A DNA stretch of 64,000 nt from contig NC_087063.1 of the NCBI RefSeq assembly GCF_963678635.1, forward strand, positions 36,184,540-36,248,539, in the 5' to 3' direction. Position numbers and translations under genes: made by a program. The notes under the pieces were generated by a model. It was not told the DNA's origin and did not search any database. It was given only the letters and a program-made list of their open reading frames with translations. Of the stretch, positions 11,348 through 23,357 are shown one piece after another; the first letter of the stretch is position 1, and each line of letters begins with the position of its first letter. This DNA is from Symsagittifera roscoffensis. Taxonomy: Eukaryota; Xenacoelomorpha; Acoela; Convolutidae.

Positions 11348-12480
11348 CCAATGATACCTCGATTCAAAATGGAAAAAAAATCATCTGTTTTCCTGCCAAG
11401 TTATTTGAAAGTTATTTGAAATGAAGGGTTTGAAAATTTCCAACTTGGGATAATGAAGTCAGTCACGCTAATTAATGGGTTTCTATTTACGCACAGCGTA
11501 AAGCCGCAAATTAATCAGGCTCAAAAGTCATCACAAATTGAATTGAGTAAAAGAAGCTAATTGGTCCAAAGGTGATACTAGATGAAAAGTTAATCATTTT
11601 GTACTGCGCGTGGGAGGAAGATTTTCAGAAAATGACGTTTACAGTTTTTTAATTCATTTTAACAAAAAGTTTCTTCGGATACCATTAAAGGCAGTCGGAA
11701 CATTCAGATTTTCCACCTGATTCGAGCAGTCTCGGAAATAGTTTTCTTTCAAATAATTTACTTGTTGTTGATAGTGTTGAAATAATAAACTAAGTAATAG
11801 ACTTCAAATTCTCAAAATTTTATCGTGCTGTGCAGTAATGTTTGGTAGTTAAAATGGATAAACAGCTAAATTACTTGATACTTATCATAATATATCTTTC
11901 ATTTCTATAAAAGAGTTGAAAAAAAGTTCGTAATTTTTTTCTTTTCGAAAAGCTGAAAAAAGAAAGACAATTGGTTCAAGAAAGATGCAAAAGTATTGTG
12001 TTATGTTACAATTTTACTGTGTTCTGGTGTCTGAAATTAGCAGGTTTAGTTCCGCTGATAAAAAAATACCTGCCTCAGCTGATGAGTAGAATGTATTTTC
12101 AGAATTCCTTTTTGGCCTGTTTTTGCACAAATTTGCCTGCGGCGCCAAAAATTGTGTCAAATTAGGGTCCTAGTAGTAATTTGGGAGAGCTCAGACTCAG
12201 AAACTCAATTTGGTTGACCTTAAAAAAGGTGAAATTTCTAGATAAGGTATTCTTAGATAAGTTATTTGCCTGAAAGTTATTTGCTGTGAATAGTGGGTCG
12301 GGACTCTCTTGCATATAATCTAATCTTCATGCTTTTTGTGTTGTATTTACACAACTCAACGCCTGTGGTGAACTATGCGTATGATAAATTTGCTTGCGTA
12401 TAAATCAGCGCGCAAGAACAACTGAAAGTCAGGGTAGTAATTGAGACTCGGTCTGGTTTTCTTCTTTAGGTTAAGACCAT
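11348..12480. other. intergenic, nothing recognised
   Basis: AT-rich sequence without a supported gene, terminal repeats or splice structure. Confidence 0.4.
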
Positions 12481-12735
12481 TTATCCTTAAGGGAAAGGAC
12501 CAGCATACGATCTGTACAGCTCATCAGGGCTAACCGCTGTTGTGCCCCTGTTTAAGAACTACATGCAATTTTTTGGTTATTTATCTGGGCTGGGTAATGT
12601 TGCTTCACCTTCAAGCAAGGAGCACAGATCATGGTGGGCCTCGATCATCCGACCTTTCGATTGAGAGGCGGAGACGTAACTACCACTTCACCACCGCTCC
12701 CCTAGACAAATATCTGCTTTTTTAAATAAACCTTT
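12481..12735 (-). repeat. tRNA-derived SINE (minus strand)
   Basis: On the minus strand, 12702-12637 looks like a tRNA: GGGAGCGGTGGTGAAGTGG then TAG (A-box-like), and GGTCGGATGATCGAGGCC (B-box/T-arm-like). It is followed on the same strand by a tRNA-unrelated body running to about 12481 that contains CAGGGGCACAACAGCGG and CCCTGATGAGCTG. The anticodon arm is poor, so it is not a functional tRNA. Confidence 0.5.
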
Positions 12736-12926
12736 ATAAAAAAATTTCATAGACCACCTGACTTATATTCAATGCTCTGAGCAAAAAAGTGGAAAATATA
12801 TTCAGTGTGGCCGCGGTCAGTCATAAATCAGTGCGAAGCGTGATCTGTCAGTGCCAGCGAATTGATATCTTTACAAAAAATTGATATCAGTGCAAAACAA
12901 AACATTTCACCGCACTTGTTTGCTAA

Positions 12927-12976
12927 TCTATCTATATCTATCTATCTATCTATCTATCTATATCTATCTATACTAT
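12927..12976. repeat. TCTA/TATC microsatellite
   Basis: Tetranucleotide run (TCTA)n with interspersed TATA, at the left end of a Helitron-like element. The same microsatellite marks the left end of another copy at 60085-60115. Confidence 0.85.
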
Positions 12977-14424
12977 ATTTAAAATTTAAATGCTAGTGAC
13001 AGCTATCTCCCATGTTTAAGCTTAATAATTTTGCATGTTTAACAAAAGAAATTTTTCATGTTTAAGCTATATCATATATTGCAATGCTTGAGAAAATTTT
13101 TGAATTCGTTTTACGCAAGGTCATTAAATTTTCAGTAATTTTTTTCGAGGCCAAATTAAGTCTGTCTGTCTGAATACCTGCTTTTTAAATTAATTTGATT
13201 ATGTCTGTCAACCCGTCTCCTAATTTTGAATTTGGTTTCGAAGATTTAGTTCAAAATAGTACTACTGTCAAACGGTTGCCTCCAATCTCTGTATCTTTAT
13301 CTGGATTTTCGATCTTTTTTAAATTCTTTTTTTTGCATTTTTCTTACCTTTTTTTCTATCTTTTTTTATCATTTTTTCTATTTTTCCATTTTCTGTAGTT
13401 GGGTACTGTCAGGGTACTCTCAAGAGTTGCGAATCTTGCCTCCAAATATGACAGGCCATTTCCTTGTAGTTTTTTGATATATGACGTTTTTGTGATTTTT
13501 CAAAAAGTTTTCAGAAAAGTTAACGAATTTTTTCTTCAAATCTTGAAATTCCCAACCCTGTAATTCGGGGGCTATCAGATTACTCTCAGGTATTCCGAAC
13601 CTCGCTCCAATTTTAACTGCTCAAATCCTTATAGTTTTCGAGATAGGCCTTTTTTGCGATTTTTTTTTAAATATTCAAAAAACTTATATTAATTTTTTTT
13701 CTTCAATTTTTTCCCAACTCTGTAGCTGGGTGCTGTCAGGGTAACTTTAAGGGGTTGCGAATCTTGCCTCCAAATTTGACTGCTCAATTCTTTGTAGTTT
13801 TTGAGATATGACCTTTTTTTGTGATTTTTTCGAAAAGATTTCAGTAAACCCAAACAATTTTTTTTTCAAAATTTCAAATTACCAACCCTGTAGTTGGGGG
13901 CTGTCAGAGTACTTTCAGGATTTGCGAATCTTGCCTTCAAATATGACCTCTCAATTCCTTGTAGTTTTTGAGATATGACTTTTTTTATGATTTTTTCGAA
14001 AAGATTTCAGTAAACCCAAACAATTTTTTTTTCAAAATTTGAAATTCCCAACCCTGTAGTGGGGGCTGTCAGAGTACTCAGAGGGGTTATGAATCTTGCC
14101 TCCAAACATGACTGCTAAAATCCTGATAGTTTTCGAGATATGAGGATTTTTTTTCTATGATTTTTCAATTAACTTAGGTTTCGAAAAATTCTCAAAATTT
14201 AAATATCCCAACCCTGTAATTGGGTACTGCCAGGGTACTCGCAGGAGTTGTAAATCTTGCCTCCAACCAAATATGACTACTCTTTTAATTTGATTTTTCG
14301 AGACTTGTTTTTTTCGAGATGACGGAAAATAGGATTTAAAAAATTAATAAAATATCAAATTACCAGTCATGTAATTGGGTGCTGTCAGAGTACACTAAAA
14401 GCCTGCAGATATGGTTTCCAATGT
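12927..14424 (+). mobile_element. Helitron-like minisatellite element, copy 1 (3' end lost)
   Basis: After the TCTA run comes a head shared with other copies (TACTATATTTAAAATTTAAA, CATGTTTAAGC, AGCTATATCATATATTGCAA, GAGGCCAAATTAAGTCTGTC). Then follow seven tandem units marked by CCCTGTAGTTGGGTGCTGTC-like text near 13396, 13559, 13720, 13888, 14054, 14213 and 14371, a period of 158-168 bp. Each unit carries GTACTCTCAGGGGTTGCGAA, TCTTGCCTCCAAAT and TTTTCGAGATATGACG. The tail stops at a fragment of another MITE near 14425. Confidence 0.7.
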
Positions 14425-16230
14425 GTGCAGTTTTTCATGAGTCAAAAAGAAGTCAGTATTTTTCTTGTTTCCTTGCGTTCGTTACTCCTTTCACCTGTCA
14501 GTTGGCTATGTTTTGAAATTTTGAGGGGATGTCAATCGATTGGCCGGAGCCGGTCCCATCTTGAGGAGGCGGATGACTCTTGGACCTCTCCAACTGTGAC
14601 CGAAGGGAAATTCGAATGCACTCCCTCGTGTTGAGAAATGCTTGCCTTACCCCACTCGGACACGATTGCTCTTCGGCTAGCTTTCATGCAATTTTTGTGT
14701 TGTATAGCTAGTAATCTCAGTCTCTGCTTCGCCTCTGCGTTAAAAATTAATCCGTGTGTGGTTCCTTTGAAGGGTTCTGCTATTGTGAAGTTCTCGGCAT
14801 TGCTGTTCTTCAGTTTTCTCGCTTCTGATTCAATTTTTTCTAATCGTTTGCTCGTTTTGTGTTTTAGTGTTGAAAAAAACGGGTTCGAATTTTTTGATTT
14901 TCCTACGCTAGTTTTGCTTTAATATACAATATGTGTTATTATATAAGTTAACTTTTTTCAACTAAACAATCATACATTTTTTTAGAATACTCTTATAGAA
15001 CAACTTCATCCGTGCAATTAAAATAGATTTACTGCTGCCTGGCAAGTTTATTTAAGTAAAGCATTCAAATTAATTTCAAGGAAAACAATTCAAATTAATT
15101 TTTAATATTAAAATGTTTCAAATTGGTTTGTGTAATGGAAGAATCAGTACGCTCTCCAATGACAAAAATACGGATGGCGCGAAAACCATGATTATTTTAG
15201 TTTCAATAACGGGCTTTGATTTCCAGAATTCGAAGCTGAAAAGAAAAAGTTAACTATGGAACTATTTTTCTCTAATTGGGTTGGTTTTATTACGCTTGCG
15301 TTTAGCACGCATTATCAAATCGGAATGTAGGCTTCAATTGAATCACTTATTCGAGTTTAATTAGTACTGATCATATAGGCGATTTTTAAGATGCAATATA
15401 GTTGACTTGCTCAATTTCATGTAAATTCAAGTTTACTACTGGGCGGGTACTAGTTACTAGTGTCTTTTTTTTTCGTCTCAGCTGGTGTCTGCTCAAAATT
15501 GATCGGCCTTGTTTCCGCTTCGTAAATTTTGCTCAGTGACTAATTTGACTTTCAAATGTTTTGCTTGACTTCCTGTTTGATAAAAACAGGTATTATGAAA
15601 ATGTAAGGAATTGGGTTTTTAATTTTTTTTGAGACGCTTTGGAAAATTTGATACTTTTTGCCAACCGATTCTCAAAAGAAGGTATCCAAAGAATTACTTA
15701 TTACACTCTTGTGTGTCTGCATACTCCCCTGGTATCTTTTTTTACCCCTTTCTCTAAAGTATTCGAAAAATTCTGGGGAAATATTTAACCAATATTTTTA
15801 ATTTTTTTTTCGTTTTCTCAAAAACTATCCCACCAAATCTGAGATTCTGGTTTCATTCAATAGAGCGGACTTAAAAAGCTCCCCTCTATGAGCGGCTACG
15901 CCCGAACTTTTATTACACAAATTATGTCCCTCGGAATAATGAAATTTTTAATTTTTTGACCGTTTTTTGAATTTGAAACTAGGTGTTCTTCATCGACCCT
16001 AGGTGTTCTTCATCGAGTCGCACAAAAACCTCGGTTTACCTATTTTTTTCAACATATTTTATTTCTGCTTAAGTTTTGATCGAAAGTGGTGCGAAGCTCC
16101 GCTTCGCGTCTATGTGAAACAATGTCAATCATATAAGGTTCTTGAAATTGAAAGAGCAGTACCGTGCTGTGGTTTTTCTCCGTTCAGAGACATTTTTTTA
16201 AATAATCAATTCTGTTAGGTTTACTTCACA
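14425..16230. other. intergenic with repeat fragments
   Basis: Contains a right-end fragment of the GAGTAATGAACG MITE family (14440-14515, with GCGTTCGTTACTCC and CTGTCAGTTGGCTATG), a hairpin-type motif around TTACGCTTGCGTTTAGCACG at 15291-15312, and a copy of the GCGAAGCTCCGCTTCGC hairpin at about 16089-16108. No supported gene. Confidence 0.4.
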
Positions 16231-16741
16231 CTTTTCCTACTGCCTGCTGGTGTTTTTGTGATTTTGTCAAAGTTTTTCAGAAAAATAAACTTTGATTTTT
16301 TAAATTTGAAATTCCTAACCCTGTAGTTGGGTGCTGTCTGGGTACTCATAGGGGTTCAAATCTTACCTCCAAATTGCTTGTAGTTTTTGAGATATGAGGA
16401 TTTTATTCTGGAATTTTTTCAAAATTTTCATAACTTAGGTTTAGAAAAGTTCTCAAAAATCAATTATCCCAACCCTGTAATTGGGTGCTGGCAGGGTACT
16501 CCCAGGAGTTGTAAATTTTTCCTCCAAATATGACTACTCAAATATTTGTACTTTTCGAGATTTGATTTTTTCGAGATGACGAAAAATAGGAATTGAACAA
16601 AATATATAAAATATCAAATTACCAGCCATGTAATTGGGTGCTGTCAGAGGACAGTAAAAGCCTGCAGATGTGGTTTCCAATGTATGCGGTTTTCATGAGT
16701 GGTCAAAAGTTCGAAGCACCGGAGGTGCGTTACACGCCAGT
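16231..16741 (+). mobile_element. Helitron-like element, partial copy with 3' end
   Basis: Three core repeat units followed by the conserved tail ending GTCAAAAGTTCGAAGCACC, GGAGGTGCG, TTACACGCCAG. GCACC-GGA-GGTGC forms a small hairpin some 8 bases before the end, as in Helitron 3' termini; here the usual CTAG terminus reads CCAG. Confidence 0.6.
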
Positions 16742-18489
16742 TGTATATTGAAATTCGTGCTTCACTATCTCGTCGTGTTTCAGATTTTTCAACGTAATAG
16801 TTTTGCATGTTTACTGAAAGAAATTTTTCACGCTTAAGCTATAGCGTATATTGCAATAGTTAAGATTTTTTTTTCGATTTTTGAGTTTGAATTTAGTGGT
16901 GATTTCGCCGTGTTTAAAATTAGCAGCCCAATAATGGGGTTCTGACAGGCTTCCCCAAGGGGTTGCGAGTTTGGCCCCAAATTATGAATGCCCAAATCAT
17001 TTTAGTGTACGAGATACGACGAGTTTTGTGCAAAAGTTTTCTGAAAACTTAAATTACAAAATAATTAACAAAACTTGAAGTTCCCAACCATATACTTGGA
17101 TACATTCGAGTACTAACAAGGATTGCGAATCTTGCCTCCATGCAATTTTCAGAATTTTAAAATATTTTTTATCAAATTTTGAAATTCCTAACCCTGTAGT
17201 TGGTTGGTATCAGAGTACTCTGCGAATCTTGGCTCCAGTTATGACTGCTCGATTTCTCTCGGTTTTCAAGCAATGACGTTTGTTGTGATTTTTTCAAAAA
17301 AAAATTCACAATTTTAAAACAGTTTTTTTTCTTCAAATATTCAAATTCCATACGCCGTTGTTGGAGAGCCATCAGATTACTCTCAGGGGTTGCGAATCTT
17401 GCGTCCAGTTTTGAACGCTCAAATCCTTGAAGTTTTCGAGATATGTTGTTTTTTGTGGTTTTAAAAAAATATGATTGTTTCAAAAAAAATTAAAAGAAAT
17501 TATATTAAAGTTTGACAAAAGTTGAATAAATCAAATCAGTAATTGGGTGCTGCCAGGCTATTCTCAGGAATTCCAAATCTGGCCTCAAACTATGACTCCT
17601 CAGATCCTTTTACCTACCAAGATGTGACGTTTTTTAAGATTATTTTAAACTATTTTCACATAGCTTAGATATAAAAAACTTCAAAAAGTTGATATTATCA
17701 ACTCTATGATAATAGAATCTGTCAGGGTACTCTCAGACTTTACAAATTGTGACTGATGAAATCATTTTAGTTGCGAAGACTTGACGTTTTTTCTATAACT
17801 CTCAAGAAGTTTTCAAAAAACTTGATTTGATTTTTTTTAAAAATTCCCAACCCTATAATGGGGTGGTCTCATGGTGCTTCCAGAGGTTGCAATTTTTTTC
17901 TTCAAGTTTTGACGGCTGAAATAATCTTTGTTTGGTAGATATACCATTTTGTATGATTTTTCAGAACTTAGTCTTTAAAAAGAACTTAATAAAATTTGAA
18001 CTTCTCAAAATTATGATGGGTTGCTGTCGAGTTACTCTCAGCAAGTTTTTATTTGGACTCTGAAGATGACTGCTCAGCTCATTTCAAATTCCTAAATATG
18101 ATTTAGGTTTCATTTTTCTATGATATCCAAAAAATATTTCATGAAACTATCAGTTAAACTAAGAAAAAAAGTCTGCTGTTTTAAATAAAAAAGAACTAAG
18201 TTTAACAAGCGTGTTATTCATGAATTCAGTGATTTTGCCAATGAAGGTTGTTAAAGATAGTGAGTTTTCGTTGTATGCTACTAGCCATTCTGAAACCCAG
18301 AAGCTTCAGAGATTTAACCATTTTAGTTTAAAAACATTTCATTTAGAACTTTTTGTTTAATTTTTCTTAAATGAAAAACGTTGTTGGATGCGCCCGTCTC
18401 TTTTTACGGTTTGCATTCTTTTTTTTTTTCATTTTCTTGAGATATATGTATTTTTTGCGTTCGAAGCACGGAGGTGCGTTACACGCTAA
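16742..18489 (+). mobile_element. Helitron-like element, copy 2
   Basis: Starts immediately after the preceding copy with the shared head (ATTCGTGCTTCACTATCTCG, CACGCTTAAGCTATAGCG), then about nine diverged core units (CAGCCCAATAATGGGGTTCT, AACCCTGTAGTTGGTTGG, CAGTAATTGGGTGCTGCC and similar). It ends near 18463-18489 with TTCGAAGCACGGAGGTGCG and TTACACGCTAA before T. The first 1 kb is nearly identical to 54290-55275. No protein-coding capacity. Confidence 0.65.
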
Positions 18490-18985
18490 TTAAGCTTGAA
18501 ACAAAATGCGGAATCCTTAAAACATGTGCTGAATAAAATGAGTTCAAAGAATGCATGAGCAAATTGAGAGCAGCAAATTGATTGCTGACTTTGTAAGCTC
18601 TTTAAGCATAGTTAATAGTGCACAGCACTCCTAATCAAGAAGCCAAGAGTTCAAAACTTGACGTCGAAAATTCTAGATTAAAATCGATGAAATGGAAACT
18701 GCAGGTTCTGCTACGCCTCTAAAACCCTCCTATATTCTCCTAGTATAAGCAAGGTGAGGAAGATAGCAGAGGTATTGCAGTATTGGCTTCATCACCTCTC
18801 AAAATTTGTGTTCTACGGTAGCTATCAAATAAAATCAATTAAAATTGCAACAAAATGCCGACATTTTAAACATTAAGAAAGAGTTCAATGAGATGAACTA
18901 AGAAAGAGTTCAGTGCATATAAACAGTCAACAACATGGCCTGTGATGAAGTTACTGGAAATGTTTTGAAATTTTGCATGAATATC
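18490..18985. other. intergenic, no gene seen
   Basis: AT-rich sequence between the Helitron-like element and the MULE relic, without recognised features. Confidence 0.35.
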
Positions 18986-19790
18986 CCGATATTTTTTCCA
19001 CCCTTGATTCTGCGTTTCCCCATAGCCTTCAAAATGTTGATTGTCTGAGTCCATTTGAATCTTATCTAAATGTAGAGGCTTGGGTGGCTCCCTTGAAATA
19101 AGGCTGTCACTCCAAGATGCCATCCTTCAACGGCGTTTGTCGTTCGCGTCAAATCTTCTGCTGCTTCTTGGGAATGGTTCCAGAGACTTACATGAAATAA
19201 CGGTTGCCTGCTGTTTCGCCTTTAATATAACTTTTCTGAAAGTATGAGGCAAGTGCGTCAATTTTATCTGACAGGCTTTGCTCCAAATCTTATCGTTCCA
19301 CCACATGCTCAATCTCCTCAATAGCATTCTCGATCGATTTTTCCACTAATTCAGCTGGAACAAAACTGAGAGTGGGTTTTAAACAGAGAGCCAAGCTCAG
19401 TTCGCAGTTGTTTTCATTGGCTTTCTTTAAAGCCAGCTCGTTAACTTTCCGTAGAAAAACTTGGCAGAGGTGAAGGTAACGGCGTTTGAATGAAGGCTGC
19501 CGAAACGCGCTTGTAAGAGCGTTAACGGCAGCTCCTTTAAAATCTAGAAGGATCTTTGATGGTTGCGCAATAGCAGAGACAGAAGAAATAGCTTTCAGAT
19601 ATTTTGAATGCGTCTGTTCAGTTTTGTTCAGTAGTAGAGCATAAATGCAAAGCGGGTAAAAACGAACGATTTGAATATGTATAGTATAAAGCTGGTAAAA
19701 TTGCATGGGGCAAATTTTCAATGTATCGTCGACAAGCCAAAGAGAATTGTGAACTCGGAGGGCATGATCCTTATCTCGATCACCAAAAAT
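18986..19790 (-). pseudogene. MULE-type transposase relic
   Basis: Minus strand. The best frame runs from about 19790 down to 19290 and shows the MULE transposase core: LFGDRD-like text in the 5' part, DDTLKICPMQFYQLYTIH, then YALLLNKTEQTHSKYLKAI, ILLDFKGAAVNALTSAF, YLHLCQVFLRKV, LSFVPAEL. The family's conserved acidic residues fall in DDT and LLDF. Similarity continues in shifted frames through LASYFQKSYIKG (about 19225) to GSHPSLY (about 19080), interrupted by stops and frameshifts. No terminal repeats were located. It is dead and probably old. Confidence 0.7.
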
Positions 19791-19937
19791 TTATAATTCG
19801 CTCAGGTTCCATTACTCCACTGTCAAATAAACAAAAATCAGAATATTCCATTAGAATTAGGTAATGCCTGTCTTTAAAGATTGACAAGAGGGATCAAGTT
19901 TCGTTTGAAACGGTTAAAAAGTCTGTTATTTTTTACT

Positions 19938-20100
19938 GCATGACTGGGTAAGGATAATCGAACTGCTTTCTCATCTGTTAGTTCATGGAAACCAGTGGCA
20001 ATTATACTAATAATGAGAGGTACAATTTGCAGCTTGGCCTCTTTTTTCATCTGATGCTTGATCTGGTTTGTGTCAATTTTGTCAGGTCTATATTTATTTA
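19938..20100 (-). repeat. fragment of duplicated block (first of three)
   Basis: Resembles 22274-22430 and 23936-24090 (shared landmarks GACTGGGTAAG, GAACTGCTTTCTCATC, TTTTTTCATCTGATGCTTGA). On the minus strand all three carry a short coding-like segment with IKHQMKKEAK and TDEKAV, faintly like the end of a retroelement polymerase. I cannot confirm that. Confidence 0.5.
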
Positions 20101-20745
20101 TATTTGTTATATTTGGTTTGATGATTATCAGGTCGATATTGAGGTCGAATTTATTGAGAAGTTGCATTTTTAGTATACTTACAGCGTGATCCGAAAAGTT
20201 CATAAAAGTTATTTAAATGATTCTTATTTTGATGGGTATTGTAATGTCTGCAATGTTTCGACCATTGAAAATGAGGAGGAACTTTGTATTCGGATATGTT
20301 TTTAGTGTTTTCTTTTGTGTTACAAGCAAAGTCAACTACCACAATTAATCAACGGAATGGGTCGAGAGATATTTCATATTAAATTCCTTTCAATCATGAT
20401 GCGAACGACCTTTAATTTTCCCAAAAAAATTGTTCTAATGTCGAGAAAAATTGGTTTCAATTTTTTGAGATTTAATCTAAATGAGCGAGTAACCCGATCA
20501 AGTAACGTGCGCTAGATGCGCTTTCTTCGCAATTTTTGTTAATAATTTATGTTGTCAATTATGCCTTATCAACTAAACTTTCTACGCGTTTGTATAGTTC
20601 TCTCATCACACCGCGCACTGAAGAGAAAAATATATATGTTTTTTTTATATGATTGTGATTCTAACATTCTGGGCTACAGGTACTGCAACCGTATACCCAA
20701 TGTTTTGTTTTGAAATTTGTGGACTCGTTTGGCAAACTCTTTAAA
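20085..20745. repeat. segmental duplicate of 26297-26975
   Basis: Nearly the same sequence as 26297-26975, from TTATATTTGTTATATTTGGT through CAGGTCGATATTGAGGTCG to GGACTCGTTTGGCAAACTCT. It contains a decayed copy (about 20256-20690) of the TTCCGACCAT repeat family. The block lies before the first exon copy here but after the third exon copy on the right side. Confidence 0.8.
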
Positions 20746-21029
20746 AACTCTTCGGACCAATTAACCATTCCGAGCTCCTAGCGTGAAGCCACAACGGATA
20801 CCTTTGATTGTCAGCCATTAATGGTTCAGCTATGTGTTTCTCTTGGTGTATTGAGAATCAATTTGTAGCTTATTTAATTGACACATTTGTAAATTTAATG
20901 TGAAACTCAATAGGAAAAAGTTCTCTGGCATCGGAGGTTATTCCTCTTCAGTTGAATCGAAAGTAGTGAACCAATAAAAATGTAATCCAGTCACAATTCA
21001 AGGCAAAACAGGATTAAACTAATTGCAAG
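20746..21029 (+). promoter_or_regulatory. duplicated upstream region of exon-1 copy 1
   Basis: Nearly identical to 25615-25896, which precedes exon copy 3 (CTTCGGACCAATTAACCATT at the left, CAAGGCAAAACAGGATTAAA near the ATG). It plausibly holds promoter and 5' UTR; no TATA or initiator motif could be fixed. Confidence 0.4.
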
Positions 21030-21351
21030 ATGGCTTCGAATGTGCTGGAGGAAGATCCAATTTAGTCGAAAATAGTCTACAATAAACAGAAGTCAGACAC
21101 CGACATGGTTTCCATATCTGTTACGGGATGTTGCTTCAAACCCGTCCAAGCGAGTCCAGTGCCGGGTCAAGGAGAGGATGAAGAGGGATCATGTGAACCG
21201 GAGTTCATGGACAACAGTTGTGATGGAGAAAGTGCCATTAAACAGGCCAATAGTGAGGAAGTCTGGGCAGTAGTAGCGAAAAAATTCACACTGATGTCAC
21301 AAGAACGCCTGTTGCTCTGATATCAAAACCGATTACTATATCTTTTCAAAG
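21030..21351 (+). pseudogene. exon-1 copy 1 of PPIP5K, broken
   Basis: Diverged copy of the 323-bp exon seen intact at 23358 and 25897. It has a TAG stop at 21063-21065 (12th codon) and a one-base deletion in the GAGGAAGTCTGGGC stretch near 21260, making it 322 bp. The splice donor AG|GTAAGT at 21352 is intact. Translation from the inner ATG at 21105 would still meet the frameshift, so it is unlikely to give a functional N-terminus. Confidence 0.65.
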
Positions 21352-22270
21352 GTAAGTGGTTGAATGGCTTTGAATGCTGTATCTTGCTGGTCCTCAATTC
21401 GAACATCAAGTAGATGTGGTAAGTTTGGAATCGACCGGTATAGGACAAGTCATGTGGGACAAGTTGGCCTAAGACAAGTTGCCAAGTAGGGCAAGTTAGT
21501 ATAGGGCAAGTTGGCATAGGCCCAATTGACTTGGGGCGAATAGTCTTGACACCGTGTAATACTTTTTTTGAATGAACAACTTGTTAAATGGGTGAAATAG
21601 TAGCGAAAAAATTCACACTGATGTCACAAGAACGCCTGTTGCTCTGAAATCAAAACCGATTACTATATCTTTTCAAAGGTAAGTGGTTGAGTTGCTTTGA
21701 CTGCTGTATCTTGCTGGTCCTCAATTCGAACATCAAGTAGATACATCAAGTAGATGTGGTAAGTTTGGAATCGACCGGTATAGGACAAGTCATGTGGGAC
21801 AAGTTGGCCTAAGACAAGTTGCCAAGTAGGGCAAGTTAGTATAGGGCAAGTTGGCATAGGCCCAATTGACTTGGGGCAAATAGTCTTGACACCGTGTAAT
21901 ACTTTTTTTGAATGAACAACTTGTTAAATGGGTGAAATAGTAGCGAAAAAATTCACACTGATGTCACAAGAACGCCTGTTGCTCTGAAATCAAAACCGAT
22001 TACTATATCTTTTCAAAGGTAAGTGGTTGAGTGGCTTTGAATGCTGTATCTTGCTGGTCCTCAATTCGAACATCAAGTAGATACATCAAGTAGATGTGGT
22101 AAGTTTGGAATCGACCGGTATAGGACAAGTCATGTGGGACAAGTTGGCCTAAGACAAGTTGCCAAGTAGGGCAAGTTAGTATAGGGCAAGTTGGCATAGG
22201 CCCAAGTGACTTGGGGCAAATAGTCTTGACACCGTGTAATACTTTTTTTGAATGAACAACTTGTTAAATT
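21271..22270 (+). repeat. three tandem units of 327, 340 and 340 bp
   Basis: Units begin TAGTAGCGAAAAAATTCACA at 21271, 21598 and 21938. Each carries the last ~80 bp of the exon-1 copy, its GTAAGT donor and the first part of the following intron. The first unit is 13 bp shorter because it lacks a duplicated ATACATCAAGTAG. Within each unit a ~15-bp motif like GGGCAAGTTGGCATA repeats several times and opens a minus-strand frame repeating CPILTCPTWQLVLGQL; that frame is a repeat artefact. Confidence 0.85.
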
Positions 22271-22273
22271 GGT

Positions 22274-23260
22274 GTCGACTGGGTAAGCATAACTGAACTG
22301 CTTTCTCATCCGTTACTTTATGTGAACAAATGGCAACTATACTAATATTGAGAGGTACAGTTTGCTGCTTGGCGTCTTTTTTCATCTGATGCTTGATCTG
22401 GTTTGTCTCATATTTTTCAGGTCTAACATCATGGCTGTTCTTATTTTTGATTGATACCAGATCATCTGCTCTGACGGTGAGCATGCGGATTTTGTGTAAA
22501 CTGTGTCTTGCGCATCTCCGTTGCTCAGTAGTTTTTGTTGTTTGCTTTCTTGTGAAGTCGTTTTTGTCAATAATGAGTGTTCGTTTTTTTCGTTGAGTAT
22601 CACGTAAGTATTTATGTTTGATTGTTAGGAACAAAATGGTAAAACGATTACAAAAAATGAACGAATAGCCGTGTTTCATTCTGTTTCATTGGCGCCAGTT
22701 TTGGATTTTTGTCATATTTTGGCGTGTAGTTGACATAAATTATGGTTTCTTGGACTCAGCTTAAATTGTCTTTGTCTTAAAACGTGTCTAGTCTCAAAAC
22801 GAGTCCAGCCTTCATCATTAGCACTTGCGGGTCCTCAATTCGAGCATCAAAGAATCAAGTAGAAGTGTTAAGTATGGTACCGACCGGCATAGGACAAGTC
22901 ATGTGGGGCAAGTTGGCATAGGACAAGTTGCCACGTGGGGCAAGTTAGTATAGGCCAAGTTGGCATAGACCCAATTGACTTGGGGCAAATAGTCGTGACA
23001 CCGTTTAAAACTTTTTTGAATGGACAACTTGCTAAATGGGTCTCGTCTGTCTCCATGTTGTCTGTGTGAATCTTCTTGATTTATAGTTATTGCCAAATGG
23101 TTGGCAATATCGGGTGACCTTGGTCAATTTGATTAGCCAAAAACTAAAGCATTTTAGGTTAATTAGTTTTTTTTGGACAGTCTTTCGGGTGGAAATCAGT
23201 GATAAACAGAAATTGGTCGTCAAACTGAGCAGTCTTAGATTAATTAACCTTGTTCAGATT
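22274..23260. repeat. ~1-kb duplicated block, left copy
   Basis: Matches 23936-24935 almost throughout, an offset of about 1.66 kb. Landmarks are TGCTTGATCTGGTTTGTCTC, GTGAGCATGCGGATTTTGTG, AATGAACGAATAGCCGTGTT and TTGGTCAATTTGATTAGCCA. No supported gene; the 167-codon minus frame at 22176-22679 is present only in decayed forms elsewhere. Confidence 0.75.
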
Positions 23261-23357
23261 TGTTGATTGAAAACATATTGGCAACAATTTGGCAAAAACA
23301 ATAAAAATTGATTTCGTTTTGACAATTCAAGGCAAAACAGGATTAAACGAATTGCAA

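Noticed and set aside
13396-14420. CRISPR-like array
   Set aside because: Long units (~163 bp) diverge along their whole length with no spacer/repeat distinction; a eukaryotic minisatellite.
14520-14610. tRNA-like text with AAATTCGAATGC
   Set aside because: Only a B-box resemblance, no A box or stems at proper spacing.
21323-23056. Repeated minus-strand Cys/Pro/Leu frames
   Set aside because: Produced by the ~15-bp repeat lacking stops; copy-number follows the tandem array.
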